Assembly (NCBI RefSeq): GCF_958298935.1
Contig: NC_084932.1
Location: forward strand, 2,893,501 to 2,957,500
Source: Phragmites australis
Lineage: Eukaryota; Streptophyta; Magnoliopsida; Poales; Poaceae
Direction: 5' to 3'
Length of the DNA: 64,000 nt
Shown: positions 1-11,540 of the stretch, in pieces
Position numbering within the stretch: the stretch's first letter is position 1
Layout of the letters: every line of letters begins with the position of its first letter
The notes under the pieces: generated by a model
What the model was told of the DNA's origin: nothing
Databases searched by the model: none
What the model saw: only the letters and a program-made list of their open reading frames with translations
Program-made: the position numbers and the translations under genes

Positions 1-1980
1 GTCCAATTTTCTGGTACCGGAAAGAAAACAGAATGCAAATAAAACGGAACACCATCTTTTGGAATATAATGCAAACAGGGTAATGTTGATTAACCAGCCA
101 TCATCGAACCTCCAGCTTGCCTTATGAATTTATTTAGAAGGGAGAAAGGCAACTAATTGGCAAGCTACAAAGAGTATCCTACCTTACAACTCCGATTTTG
201 GCTTCACAATGATGAGACGAAACATTGATGAAAAAAATAAACAATAGACCTGAACCTTGTACTTCTCTCATAGATGGCCAGAACAAGCCTCATAAGAACT
301 CTGCTATAATCACTGGGAACTAGGTATAATTGTGTATCTATGTCTCTGTGACATTAGGAATGAGGTCCAAAATAGGATAGATGCTTGATCAACTTTCTAA
401 AAGCACGTAACTAGATCCAAACATCGAAGAGGGCCTAAAAATGCCAAACACAATAAATTCACATAAACATTCAAAATGGGAATGGATAGTTTCAACAAAG
501 GTGACTACTGCAGTAGAATAGTAGAATTAGTTAACAAGCATTGCAAAAATCGAAGGCAAACATAACATGATATCAGCATTTGAATATGGCATAGATCATG
601 TTCAAATGATAAAGCAAAGAACACATCATCGTTGCCTAGAACAAAGATATGAGGCCCAAAAGAATATTAGAAAATCATTCACATTTTTACCATACATGCA
701 CTCACATACAACAACAACAACTAGCCCTTTTGTCCCAAGCAAGTTAAGGTAGACTAGATATGAAACCCAAAAAGAGCGACAAAAGATGATATAAAATATA
801 TAAAAAGTAAAATAAGAATAGGCATAAAGATGAAACCTATACATGCATTATCACATCTTGTTTTGAAATGTAGTCATCTGCACAATAGTTTAGAAGCAAG
901 GGGCGTTCCCACACACTCACATACTGATATTCCTTGACAAACAAGACTAATGCCCTAAGCAATAACTGGTTCCAGACAAGGGTGAAATTCAGAAGCATAC
1001 ACAGCCATTGAGAAATAGTTGATGCATGGACCATGTAGAGAGGTCAATCCAAAGTCACCGTGCATGTTGAATAATAAATGCCAAAACACTTCCCAAAACG
1101 ATTTTATAACAGTATAACGGTTTCCTAAGATGAAGGAGGTTAAAAAATGTGTGAGATATGTACAAATAAAAGGATAACCAGATATTAAGAAAATGGAATG
1201 AACATACATAAAATCAAAGAAAGCATGTCGAGAAGATTTCAATTTTGCATGCACTACCAACTACCACGAATCATTCGTTTAAAGGCTTCCATTCCACCAA
1301 CAGAACAAATAATGAGTAATTTTCTGACTCATCAGATTTATGCCATAAGTCAAGATATAATAGGGTTCTAAGCTTACAGGATGGATGGAAATGATCAAAA
1401 AGCATGATGATGCTACAGAATTAACATATGTAGAATTCCCGATAAAATGGGTGAGAACAGCAGTGATAGAAGCATGGAGGACAAGGCAGAGAAAAGAAGG
1501 ATTCTTGGTAGAATCTAGTACGCCCATCCTGTGAGTGGAGAATGCTACTCGAAGTCTCAAAAACCCTGAAAGGTCACAATTATAGGCAGAATCATTCACA
1601 AAGCATATACACCAGATTGCCAAATGCTAGCATTTATTGATGACAACAGAAAGTTGATTAAGTGCATCAACAAGGTATCCAGGACACAACTACAAAAGCT
1701 GCTCACAACCATTACCATCTTGTTGCAGCCTCAAAAGTAGGTACAGGCGTACAGCCATGTTACAAGAGGGCATTGTGTAGCATGATGATGCACTCTTCAC
1801 TGAGATATTGCAATTAGTCTATTCCCTTCTGTTATTTCAACAGTTGTTTTTCTTATATGAGTGCATAGAATACGATTTTTTTTACATTCCAGTTGAAAAG
1901 TAAATTGTGTCCATACACCATTAATAGGTAGTATAAGATAACAGCACTAAAAATAAGCAAAGCACTGCCAAATATCTAAT
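1..1980. other. AT-rich region without a recognisable gene
   Basis: I see no coding exon, RNA gene or bounded repeat that I can support here. Short open frames on both strands have no family resemblance that I recognise. The base composition resembles grass introns or intergenic DNA. It could be intronic sequence of a minus-strand gene whose possible 5' exon lies near 9300-9600, but that is inference. Confidence 0.5.
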
Positions 1981-1987
1981 GAGTTCT

Positions 1988-2433
1988 TGTCATGGTGGGC
2001 TGCCAATACCAAATGACTGAATGAGGCAGGCCCGAGACCTAACCGTTGCATGCTAGGGGGCGCACTGCAAGGGCCGGACCTGACTTGCCAGCCGAGGGAC
2101 TTCATCATTAAGTTTGCTTAGTCATTTAGGAAAGTTGTCTCTTCGATTAGGGTTGTTATATTTAAGATATGATTTGTTAGCATAAGGTTAGATTGCAGTT
2201 AGGGAGCAGACTCCATAAAGAGGCCTCGCTCATTTGGTTTAATCAAGAAGGAAATAAAGAAGTCTATCTTCATCCAAGCCCTAGCCGCCACTTCCTATGC
2301 ACCGGCCACCCTGGCGCATGTCTCCCTTTCTTCATTTCCGCACCATGGCACCAAAGAGGCCACGATTGCGGTGTTCACCCTGTCTTTGACCCTCCACACT
2401 TGCAATACCAGGTACCAATCTTTGAACATAACA
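1988..2433 (+). repeat. Possible solo LTR (Copia-like)
   Basis: The segment begins TGTCATGG and ends ATAACA, giving a TGT...ACA pair, and is flanked by GTTCT on the left and GTCCT on the right, a 4 of 5 match to a target-site duplication. The interior has a T/A-rich promoter-like stretch followed by a GC-richer tail, as LTRs often have. No PBS, polypurine tract or second copy is present. The boundaries are therefore tentative. Confidence 0.33.
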
Positions 2434-2459
2434 GTCCTTTGCTCATAATCAAATAGACC

Positions 2460-2960
2460 GTATCATTCCCATTTTAAAATTAGATACATGTATTATATAT
2501 ATTGCTCAAGAATTGGATTTGCATCTACTATAATAATAAACCCATGAACTACACAGTCATGTGAGTAAATTCTGAATGGGAAGAATCATAAATCTAACTT
2601 CATTTAGACCAGGACACATTGAACCTTTGGAACAATATCAGCTAGGATAGTTAAGCATAGCAGCCATATGGACAAATTAACAATATATGTTAATTTACTA
2701 CCATAACAAAATCTAAATACCAAGTGTGCAGAAGTTTCAGATTGAAATATTAAATTCTTGCCAGATTGTACATTTGTTACCTACCATACGTGAAGTTCTT
2801 CTGAGTAACACAATTCTTCCCTAACGTCGGCAGTGTTCTCTGTGTTGGTGAAGAGACACTCCATACTAAGCATCACCGTCGAATTCCATGCAAGTATCAT
2901 CTCACCTGGGACAGTAAACTAGAGTGGACATTGCATCTAATGATAAATTATCCTCTTGTG
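2460..2960. other. AT-rich stretch, one weak exon-like frame
   Basis: On the minus strand, about 2790-2907 is free of stops in one frame and lies between an AG acceptor-like and a GT donor-like dinucleotide. I do not recognise the peptide. It may be an exon of the same gene as the RBR-like exon at 2965-3143, or chance. Nothing else is seen. Confidence 0.25.
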
Positions 2961-2964
2961 CATA

Positions 2965-3143
2965 TCATCTCCCAGAAGGCTTTTCAATAGCGATGGTTAA
3001 AGTGGGCTCCTGCAGGTGCCTGCAAGTTGTGTCAGGACATGTCAGCTTGGTTACATTCCATTGTTTCCCATAAATTCTAAAGTGAGAATCCCTATACTTC
3101 AAGCAGATGTAAGGATGGCATGGGAGCATGATGAAATTCTTGC
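2965..3143 (-). pseudogene. RBR-type (RNF14-like) E3 ubiquitin ligase exon, degenerate
   Basis: Read on the minus strand, a 3' splice site (TACCAG at 3144-3149) precedes a frame with GKNFIMLPCHPYIC and, about 25 residues later, KLTCPDTTCR. This order matches the first RING of RNF14-like RBR E3 ligases, where an LPC..H.FC..C segment is followed by a variable linker and L.CPD..C. These enzymes pass ubiquitin through a catalytic cysteine in RING2. The usual last cysteine of the first cluster is a tyrosine here, and the frame after CPDTTCR runs to a stop at 2965 without further family motifs. No RWD, IBR or RING2 exon was found. It may be a relic or a divergent copy. Family assignment is by eye. 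Confidence 0.42.
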
Positions 3144-3580
3144 CTGGTAGAGTGATGAAACAAATAAGGAAAAACAAAGTCATACACTCTACACTAGACA
3201 AGTTTCAAGCATCCAGTGAAGAAAACACCTCAGTGCACATGTGAGGATGGCCCGATGGGGAGGGAGTAGACACTAGTTAGAGAGAGCTCCGAAGGCATTC
3301 AAATAGCTTAATGTATTCTGACAATGCTATTTCATGAAGAAGTTTTCTCGTTCAAACTCTTTATCTTGTTTATGTTAACAGGTGTTATTGAATTTGTTTT
3401 AAAAAAGTTTATGATGGAATTGAGGTAATCATATATCATGAGCTGTGGTACTGATCGGTGATCACTTGAACCTAATACACAAGATATACGAAAGTGCAAG
3501 TAATTGATGCTGGAAAAAATACCCTATTGCAACTTGAAACTAAAAAAGGTATGGAAGTTAGCAACAGTAAGAATGACATG

Positions 3581-4162
3581 TGTTGGGGAATGGTCTCACG
3601 TGCCCCTTTGGATGGTGGGTCGAAGACCAATGGTGGCCGTTTACTGACAAATAATGCAATTGTGTTTCAGGAAGCGCTGGCGAAGCCTCCGGCAGACCTT
3701 CGGACGGAGACCGAAGGTCAACTCGCAACGTCAAGTATCATCACAGGCGAAGCCTCTGGCAGGCCTTCGGATAGAGACCGAAGGTCAACTCAGGACGTAG
3801 CATCAAAGCCAGTCGAAGGTGCATTGAAGGCCCCCGTCTGTGATGGACGCAGGGAGCTTAGGCGAAGGCGCAGTGTCCGCCGAAGCCTGTGTAGTGGTGT
3901 AGGGTATAGTTGTAAATGTACTAATGTGTTTGGGATTGTACCAAAGTGCCCCCGAATATGCCGGGAATGTGGCAGGAGGCAATGCTGTAAATTATGGCGT
4001 AGAGTGGTTAAGTACGGGCTATAAATAGACCAGCAATGTAACTGAAGGGACACATAGAGAAGACTAGATAACTACCCATAAACACGTGCCGCATTACAAA
4101 GCCTTCGGCTCTCCCTCTTTGCCGTAGATCTCCTTTGTTGTTCGGTGTCTTAGTTTCCAACA
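3581..4162 (+). repeat. 5' LTR of the Gypsy element
   Basis: The LTR is 582 bp, starts TGTTGGGGAATGG and ends TTTCCAACA. A TATA-like CTATAAATAG lies at about 4019-4028 near its 3' part. Compared with the 3' LTR it holds about 39 extra bases after position 3610, so the two LTRs have diverged by an indel as well as by substitutions. Confidence 0.93.
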
Positions 4163-4199
4163 GTTGGCGCCGTCCGTGGGGATCGAACAATCTGAAGCC

Positions 4200-5300
4200 A
4201 TGCCACCTAAAAAGAAGACGGAGTCACTCGATACATCAGCAACATTGTCGGAGCAGCTGATTCCAGTGGGGGCTTCGGCCAAAACACTCCCTTTGGCGGT
4301 GTTGGACCCGGTCAACACTTCGACCGGTGGAGCTGACGGTGGCCAGCAAGGGCACGATGTGAATGTGGTGCCCCCAGAAGATGACGGAGAGTGTCACAAA
4401 GCAGCTCCCTAGGAAGACGCAACAACAGCAGTACGAAGAGTGGAAGCTAACCTTCACGCCCGCTTCGAGGCTTCAGCAGAAGAAAGAGGTAAGGTGCATG
4501 TTGTTGAAGAGTTGGACGACCTTGTTAACTTCAAAGAATATGAAGTCGAAGAAGATGAAACAGAAGATGAAAGAGTAGCCAGGCTAGAAGCCGAAGAGTT
4601 GGAGAGGTAGATCGCGCAGAAAAAGCGCACGCTGGATAGCTTGGCAGCAAGTCAGAAGGCCACGAAGTATCGCCGGCGAGCTGACGAAGCCAAAAGAACC
4701 CTGGAGAAAATGCATGAAGAGATTGACATGTTGCAACATGCAGATGAGCAGACTCGCCACATGACTCTTCCGTCAGCAGTTGTAGCACGACCGGCGTAGG
4801 ACCTTTGGCATAGGTCATGCGCGTGTGATCCAGAATCACCACTCTCCGTTGGCCTGCAAAATCGGCCTTGGCCTTCGGGCTTCAAGATGCCTAGGGTGGT
4901 AATGTTTGACGGGGAGTCAGATCCAAATGAATTCGTTATGAGTTTCTAAGCGACAGTTGAATCTGTTGGAGGAGACGACACAACATTGGCGAAGGCCCTT
5001 GTGTTGGCAGTCAAGGGGATAATGAGGTCGTGATACTCTACGTTGCCTTTAGGATCCATTTACTCATGAGAGCAATTGCATAATGCCCTATATAGTATTT
5101 TCAAAGGAAATCGAGCAGAGAAGGTTACCGCCGGTGACCTCTTCGCAGTAAAGCAACAGCCAACGGAGACACTGCAGAGTTATATGCGTCGCTTCGTGCA
5201 TATTCACTGCCAGGATAAGGGCTTGAGCGAAGACACAATCATCGATGCTGCTATCCAGGGCATCAGAGGAGGATTTTTGGCGGGAAGAACTCGAAGATGA
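4200..5300 (+). pseudogene. Decayed gag of the Gypsy element
   Basis: An ATG at 4200, shortly after the PBS, opens a frame starting MPPKKKTESLD, which stops at 4410-4412. The same reading then continues through further in-frame stops as an acidic, lysine-rich coiled-coil-like region and into a retrotransposon gag core. The core is recognisable by MFDGESDPNEFV near 4898 and by the stretch 5076-5300 (LQSYMRRFVHIH). Gag forms the capsid of the retrotransposon particle. At least five stops make this copy non-functional. No zinc knuckle or protease follows. Confidence 0.8.
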
Positions 5301-5345
5301 AGAGGTAGAGGGCGACTCAGCTGCGGCCTCTTCAACATTTTTTGC

Positions 5346-6759
5346 TCATTCGGGCTCATCGACTTCCCTCTCCGCCGGTTCGATAGTAACAAGCGGATCC
5401 AAAAGCCCGTCCTCCTCGTTGTTGAGTATTAGCGTGGCAAGGTCCACACACGCAGAAAAGACAAGCTTCAACGAGGAGGCGACATGGTCCTGTGTGCCCT
5501 TCGGAGGTGCTTGTCTAAGCAGCACAGCACGAATGGCCGCTGAGCCTTCGGGAGCCTCTTCAATGCCGAAGTCATCGAATGCCACTTCGCGAGGTTGCTT
5601 CTTCAAGGCAGGAGCCTTCTTCTTTCTGCCCCCTTGCGGCAAAGGGTTTTCCATTTTCTGCTTCTTTTGGCTTCCCGCAGCAGATGCTCTGTCGGTCCCG
5701 GAATTTAGGGAGTGGTCTCCTTTGCCCTGGCCCGATGAGAGCATGGAAACCTTCAGCCTATCCTTATAGGTAAGACCTTGTAGATTAAAAATCAGATTTA
5801 ATCGTCGACCAAGCCCTTGGTCGGCGCAGAGCTGGGCTTTGCCTTGGGTAAATTTCCCAATAAGAAGTATCGCTCTAGTCTCCACTTCGCTCACCGTCAA
5901 GCCTGCCCCAAAGCAAATAATGTAAGGAAAGGACAAAGCCAAAGTGAGGTTAAGAACATGATAAAAAAATAATACCTGTAAAACCTCGGAAATCAGGCTG
6001 AGGACGGCAGAGTCCCTCCGACCCTTTAACACCGAAGGTCGAGATGGTCCAACCCCGGCTGAGGGGCCACACCCCGGACGCCACAAACTCTTCTACGAGA
6101 TCGTGCGTGCTCAGGTGCTTTGCGTACCTGGTGAAGGCCTCGAATGCCTCCCTCTGGGAGGCCTTCAGCGCTACATCTGAGGCACGGTTCCCCTTCACCT
6201 CTTCATACTTGGACACAAGATACTCCTCTCAGTCCACCTTATGGTAGAACTACCATTGTGTCCAGTCCTTCGGCCATTTGTTTTTGTATGCCACGACTGG
6301 CGTGGCCAGGCTGGCACAATAAGTAAAGTTCAAACAGCCATAATGGGCTTCGCTTTGCATGCTCAACGTGAAGACTGGGTTCGGTTGGTGATGGAGTTTG
6401 TGGGCTACGGTGAAAGCCCTGGTCGATGCCTTTGCTCCTTCCGAACGCACCGCCCAAGCGAAGAGGCTGAGCTGAACAATGGCATTCGGCGTCAGCTGGT
6501 GGAGGTAGATTTCGAACAGCTTCAGAACCTTCGCCACCATCTTATCACAAAGGAAGCGAAGCCTTGCTCGGAAGTAATCCACGAAAACAATGGCTTCGTC
6601 ATCTTTGGGCTCCGGAGTCTCCTGGCCTTTCGGGAGTATAACCTTCGAAACATCACTAATCAAACCCTCTTTAATTAGTCCAACCAGGACTTTTTCGTCA
6701 AATTTAGATTTTCCAATCCAATACATCTTCGGGCGGTTTGTTTTGCCTCTCGGAGCCAT
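5346..6759 (-). pseudogene. Antisense spliced gene inside the Gypsy element (plant gypsy-type transposon protein)
   Basis: The frame starts at 6759 (MAPRGKTNRPK) and runs leftward with FRARLRFLCDK, LHQLTPNAIVQLSLFAWAVR and a tail ending KWPKDWTQW. This pattern belongs to the antisense proteins annotated as 'putative gypsy type transposon' in grasses (PF04195 by recollection). Two stops (about 6249 and 6231) interrupt it. The frame then continues through SKYEEVKGNRASDVALKAS to a GT donor at 5975, a 73-base intron (5903-5975) and a second exon, 5902 to 5346, rich in lysine and acidic residues. The function of the family is unknown to me. It is transcribed opposite to the LTR promoter, so expression would need its own promoter. 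Confidence 0.75.
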
Positions 6760-7165
6760 GGAGTCTCACTAGGCTTCTGAAGGAGATGTGGGCACGGGAG
6801 TCTTCGTACGAGAGCTAGGGCTTCAGCAAATTCAAGCGGTAAAGATTGAGGCGTCGGGTAGAGCATATTTATAGCGGTAAAAAGAAAGGCTAACAGCGGG
6901 TATAACGAGGCGCATTGGAAATTGAACCGTTGCTGAAAAAGACGGTTGAGCATGTGGCGAAGGCATTTAGAACTCTTGAACCCTAACCGTTGTATGGGGG
7001 CAGAATGGTCATAAAATTTTTTTGAACAACCAGAGGGGGCTATATGCTAAAAGGAAAAATGAGTCCCCAAGGGTCTTCGACAGGCCGAAGGGGACGACGT
7101 TCGGTCATACCATTTTATTCACATGTTCGGCCCATCGAAGGTGGACCTTACCTGTAGGGGGGTAC

Positions 7166-7715
7166 TGTTGGGGAATGGTCTCACGTGCCCCTTTGAATAA
7201 TGCAATTATGTTTTAGTAAGCGCTGGCGAAGCCTCCGGCAGGCCTTCGGACGGAGACAGAAGGTTAACTTACGATGCCGAGTATCATCACAGGTGAAGTC
7301 TCTGGCGGGCCTTCGAACATAGACCGAAAGTCGACTCGGGACACAGCATCAAAGCTAGTTGAAGGTGCATTGAAGGCCCCCGTCTGTGATGGACTTCAGG
7401 GGGCTTAGGCGAAGGCGCGATGTCCGCCGAAGCCCGCGTAGTGGTGTAGGGTATAGTTGTAAATGTACTAATGTGTTTGGAATTGTACCAAAGTGCCCTC
7501 GAATATGCCAGGAATGTGACAATTAGGGGGGACAATGCTGTAAATTATGGCGTGGAGTGGTTGAGTATGAACTATAAATAGACTGACACCATAACTGAAG
7601 GGACACATTGAGAAGACTAGATAACTACCTATAAACACATGCCGCATTACGAAGCCTTCGGTTCTCCCTCTTAGCCGTAGATCTCCTCAATTGTTCGGTG
7701 TCTCAGTTTCCAACA
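7166..7715 (+). repeat. 3' LTR of the Gypsy element
   Basis: This 550-bp LTR begins TGTTGGGGAATGG and ends TTTCCAACA. The right flank is ACATG, repeating the left flank of the element. A TATA-like CTATAAATAG is at about 7570. It lacks roughly 39 bases present after position 3610 in the 5' LTR. Confidence 0.93.
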
Positions 7716-7720
7716 ACATG

Positions 7721-9290
7721 CTCATTAGAAATGGTTTAAGAGAATCACCAGTATTTTCACAGTTTTACTAAGACAAACCCCACGTTCGTGAAGGCTTTGA
7801 GATCCCTTCACATTGTAACATCAGACGAATAGTACAATCAATGTATTATCACTAGAGACCATTCATCGCTAGTATCTCAAGTTGTATCTGGACATAATGT
7901 TGTGTTATAATCCCAAGCAATGCAAGACCACAAATTAAGAGTTATTCAGCCAGTTCACCGATCTTAGTTCCCCAGGAACTCGGTGCAAATCTCTTCAAGC
8001 ACAGGATATAAGTTAAACTTTTGGTTTATCCAACTAGCATATGACCATGGCAGGAAAAATGTTGACAACACAAGTTGGAAATGCAGAAATCTGCAAGCAC
8101 AAAAGAGCCACCATCTTAATGGTTCTCACGATCTCATGATTATCTGTTTTAGTTACCATAGCTCCAAATGGACAAAGAATCAGGATCATCTTGCATACAC
8201 TCAGAAAGTAGACACAGGAAAGTCGTCCAAATTTGAGGAAGATGGCATCAGCATTACACTCTCATCAATAACAAAAGGCCTCAAGGGAAACAGAATCTTT
8301 GAAAAAAATACTAAATATGAAAATACTCAAAAACCGGTTTTATTTTCCAAGATCAACCCATAAATGGTTTGCAGTGCTAGCACCTGAACATCATATTATG
8401 AGCTATTTCCTAACAGCAACAACAATAGTTCACATATCTACTATGTCAACACTTGACAAAGAAGTCTACATTTACAGGTGGCACACGCTGAAATTATGCA
8501 TCCGAATTAAAAGGTGCACACTTCAACAGAACCCCAGGAGAGATCCTTGTGCAGTTTACCAATAGAAAACTCAGATAAATTAGTGCTACAGAAATGCAGT
8601 GCCGCTGTTATTTCATTCTCCAGAATTATATGGTTCAACACAAGTAGCTGCAATAATTTCAGAACATCCTTAATAGATCACGCAAAATAGTTTATGCTAC
8701 TCCAGTAAGGATGGGTACACGTATCTTTTCCCTGTTACAGAGTTACGATTTCTCAGTGCACACATGTGAAACAGATGAACTACAAAGCAGTAGAGGTAGG
8801 AAGTACATTATCTCACCTTCCCAGAGCAGGTTATTGCCATGTTACTGCTCCTCCAAAAGCTTTTACAAGAAAACACGAGAATTATATTGTTTGGCAATAA
8901 CCTGCTCTGTGCTGTATTTTCTTTTTTGGCCACGAGCTAATGCTCCTGTGTGTCTTGTTTGGCAACAATATGCCATAATAAGAAAACACGAGAAACAAGA
9001 AATATTAAGAGGCTTTACATTTACAAGTCCGCAGGGTATCACAATTAGCACACAATTCTAAGAAACTAGACGGAATCATGCATGAAAATTACTCAGATAT
9101 TAACAGTCACATACAGATAGATGATCACACGCATACGCTAACATACACCGTGGTCGTTGGCAATGAATGGCGCACCTTCATAATCGGCGGCCCCTGGGCT
9201 AATCGAACTAGTAGTAGTACCAGCTAGAATTCCAGATTAGGTTTGTAGAGTGTAGTCAAATTGTCTACAAGTTTGCCAGTAGACGTCTCG
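7721..9290. other. Region without a recognisable gene
   Basis: Open frames at 7983-8363 (plus) and 8711-9061 (plus) have no family resemblance that I recognise and no clear splice context. A perfect 17-base inverted repeat is at 8823-8839 and 8892-8908. If a minus-strand gene starts near 9600, this would be its first intron, which is inference. Confidence 0.45.
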
Positions 9291-9299
9291 GCCGATTAG

Positions 9300-9610
9300 G
9301 GACACAAGAGGTTAGAACGGGGAGACCTACCAGTTGCCGGGGCAGCAGCAGGCTCGCGCGCGGCGTGCGTGCAGCACGTGGAGGCACTCGTCGTTGTGGC
9401 CGTCCCGGCGAGGGGACGCGGCGGCGCAGACAGCGGTGGGCAGAGGAGGTACAGGAGTGAGCTGGCGAGGCAGAGAAGACCTTGGGACCGCCGGAGGCGA
9501 GACAGGGATTCCGGCAAGAGACGAGGCCCGGCGGCGGCGGAAGGCTAGAGAGAGAGAGAGTTCCGCGTGGCCGTCGTCCCCTATTCTGGTTCGCAAAACG
9601 TGGATTTGAT
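9300..9610 (-). other. Possible 5' exon of a minus-strand gene
   Basis: This is a GC-rich island in AT-rich surroundings. Read on the minus strand it has CT-rich leader-like sequence (CTCTCTCTCTAG), no convincing start codon, and a donor-like CTG|GTAGGT at about 9325-9333. It resembles 5' untranslated first exons of grass genes. No downstream exon could be linked with confidence; the RBR-like exon at 2965-3143 is one candidate. Confidence 0.35.
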
Positions 9611-9619
9611 CCAACAACT

Positions 9620-10950
9620 CACAGTCCACAATTCATCCTTCAACTATGTCAACTAAACCCTGTTTGTTTTTTTTATTTTGATTATGAATTTTAGTCCCAA
9701 AATAAAAGTAAAAATAAATCATCACAATCTGAAAACTGATTCTCACAATTCACAATCTATATTGTAATATAAAATCCTACAATTAATAATTTGGTGGAAA
9801 AAGCTTCTCCAAATAATCTGAAAATTCATAGCAAAAACAATCTATATTACTCATGGACCGCAACAAGATTGCTACTTTAATAGATACAAGTAAATGCCAC
9901 GTTATCAAAAGGCAAAAGCTAATAAGATGCCAAAACTACTACCACGATGCACCAAAACACCACGGTGGGATAGGTCGGGTAATTTGATTAGTTTTGAGTG
10001 GATGGATCGGAGGTCCATTATTCATTTATGTGGTGGAGACCGTCCATTTATGTAACGTGCTTTATAAATGTATTTATGTTTACAACCGGAGAAAATAGCG
10101 TGCTATTCACTCTCCAAATATATGTATAAAACCCACTAAACTTTTGAGTGGATGGAGTATATTCCAATTTCCAACAAAAAAATCTCAAATGGCATACGAA
10201 TGAGATGGCTTATCTCACAACTTATTATGCATTGAGATCTGGGCACGACACTTTATGTGTCTCTCATATGGAGTGTTCAAATCTCAATGCAAAAATGGAT
10301 GGTGTGAATAAGTCATCCCCTATGTAAGCTATTTTAACTGTGCATTTTCGGTACCATTCTTCTATGGAGTACCAAGAGAACAATCTTAGCATCTCGTTCG
10401 ATTTCAATGACGGACGAGCGCCAACTTGCCATCAAATTACTCACACGCTTCAGATTAAACTACTCACATATTCACACTAAACTAATCATGGAACTAGTGA
10501 ATCGCACTAAACAAATCTGCGTAGCTTAAACTAATCACTACTCAAAATAATCATAAATAACGACTCCACATGCTAGAAGTACATCCGACGAAACACCAAA
10601 CCCTAGAAAAGTTCCAGATCCGAGCGGTTTGACACTCAGTGACCAATCGGTCAGTGACTTCAAGTTGCATCTCTCAGCCCATGTTGCTACCTTGAGCTAG
10701 GGAAAGAGCAGGTTCGCGTCATCTAGAGATAACATTGAAGATAAGCAATACAATAAGCTGTCTCTAATATTGTCTTTTTCAATGGACCACACTTTCATTT
10801 GTCAATAATGAGCTAGTGTTTAGTGGAAGACACAAAAGTTAGGCTCAAAATCCAAGAGATAAGGAACAACAAAATATGCATGGGGATCGATATAGCAATA
10901 GACGTCATACACTAAGAATAGCCTTAGAGCCCACTAAGAATACACTAAGA
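9620..10950. other. Intergenic AT-rich sequence
   Basis: No gene is seen. The part 9655-9850 contains 'CACAATCT'-type words like those in the MITE at 24086-24380 and may be a fragment of a related element. Positions 10940-10955 hold short repeats of ACTAAGAATAC. Confidence 0.5.
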
Positions 10951-10957
10951 ATACACC

Positions 10958-11350
10958 TGATGAGGATATATAATAATTATTATATATCCTATAAATACGG
11001 TATATTTGTAAGGGATATATGATGATCATACATATCCAACTGGATCCGGGACTAATCATAGCTATCATAGAGTAGGGTATACACGTATCACGAAAACTTA
11101 TTGTATCGAATAAGGAAGCTATACCTTATTTGTGAAAAGGATTCCTAGATATTCGGAAAGATTACGGCCAGAGAAGTTCGGGTAGGTTACGTTCGAGTTC
11201 CCCGACTATAAAAGCAGGGGAGGGTCACATCCAACACAACCCAATACAAATCATAGACACCAATTGAAACCTTTCTACAAGCACAAATAGCAATTCACGT
11301 CTTCATATCTCCGAAGTAGTAAACCTCCAACGTAGGTCTAGTTAGATAGA
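10958..11350 (+). repeat. LTR-like sequence with TATA box, uncertain ends
   Basis: The segment begins TGATGAGG. About 250 bases in it has GACTATAAAAGCAGGGGAGG, a strong plant retrotransposon-type TATA box, followed by an A/C-rich leader. ACACC occurs just before 10958 and again at 11351-11355, as a 5-bp duplication would, but the right end is GATAGA rather than CA. No internal retrotransposon sequence follows. It is best read as a solo or truncated LTR. Confidence 0.42.
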
Positions 11351-11540
11351 ACACCAACAAGCATCAAAGATTCATGATAGAATCAACTATCATATGACTA
11401 CATTTTTAGCAGTAAGAATACGGAGAAATCTGGCTGGTTCTTAGGATTAGTTCTACACAATCTCTCATTGTACCTTGTGATCCAGAGAATAATCAAGAAA
11501 AGACAGAACATATGGCTATTATCCAACTCAAAGGCAGAAT

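Larger units (their letters stand above)
3581..7715 (+). mobile_element. Non-autonomous Gypsy-type LTR retrotransposon
   Basis: Two LTRs (3581-4162 and 7166-7715) begin TGTTGGGG and end CCAACA. The element is flanked on both sides by ACATG (3576-3580 and 7716-7720), a perfect 5-bp target-site duplication. A PBS-like TGGCGCCGTCCGTGGGGA starts at 4165, and a G-rich polypurine-like tract (7154-7162) abuts the 3' LTR. The interior holds a decayed sense gag and an antisense spliced gene, with no protease, reverse transcriptase, RNase H or integrase. At 4135 bp it is far below the length of an autonomous Gypsy element. The antisense gene resembles those carried by Tat-lineage/Grande-like elements of grasses (recollection). 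Confidence 0.93.

Noticed and set aside
5245..5769. Plus-strand 174-codon frame in the Gypsy interior
   Set aside because: Complement of the antisense spliced gene, with low-complexity Ser-rich reading; a shadow.
7983..8363. 126-codon plus-strand open frame
   Set aside because: No family resemblance, AT-rich composition with no splice or promoter context; likely chance.
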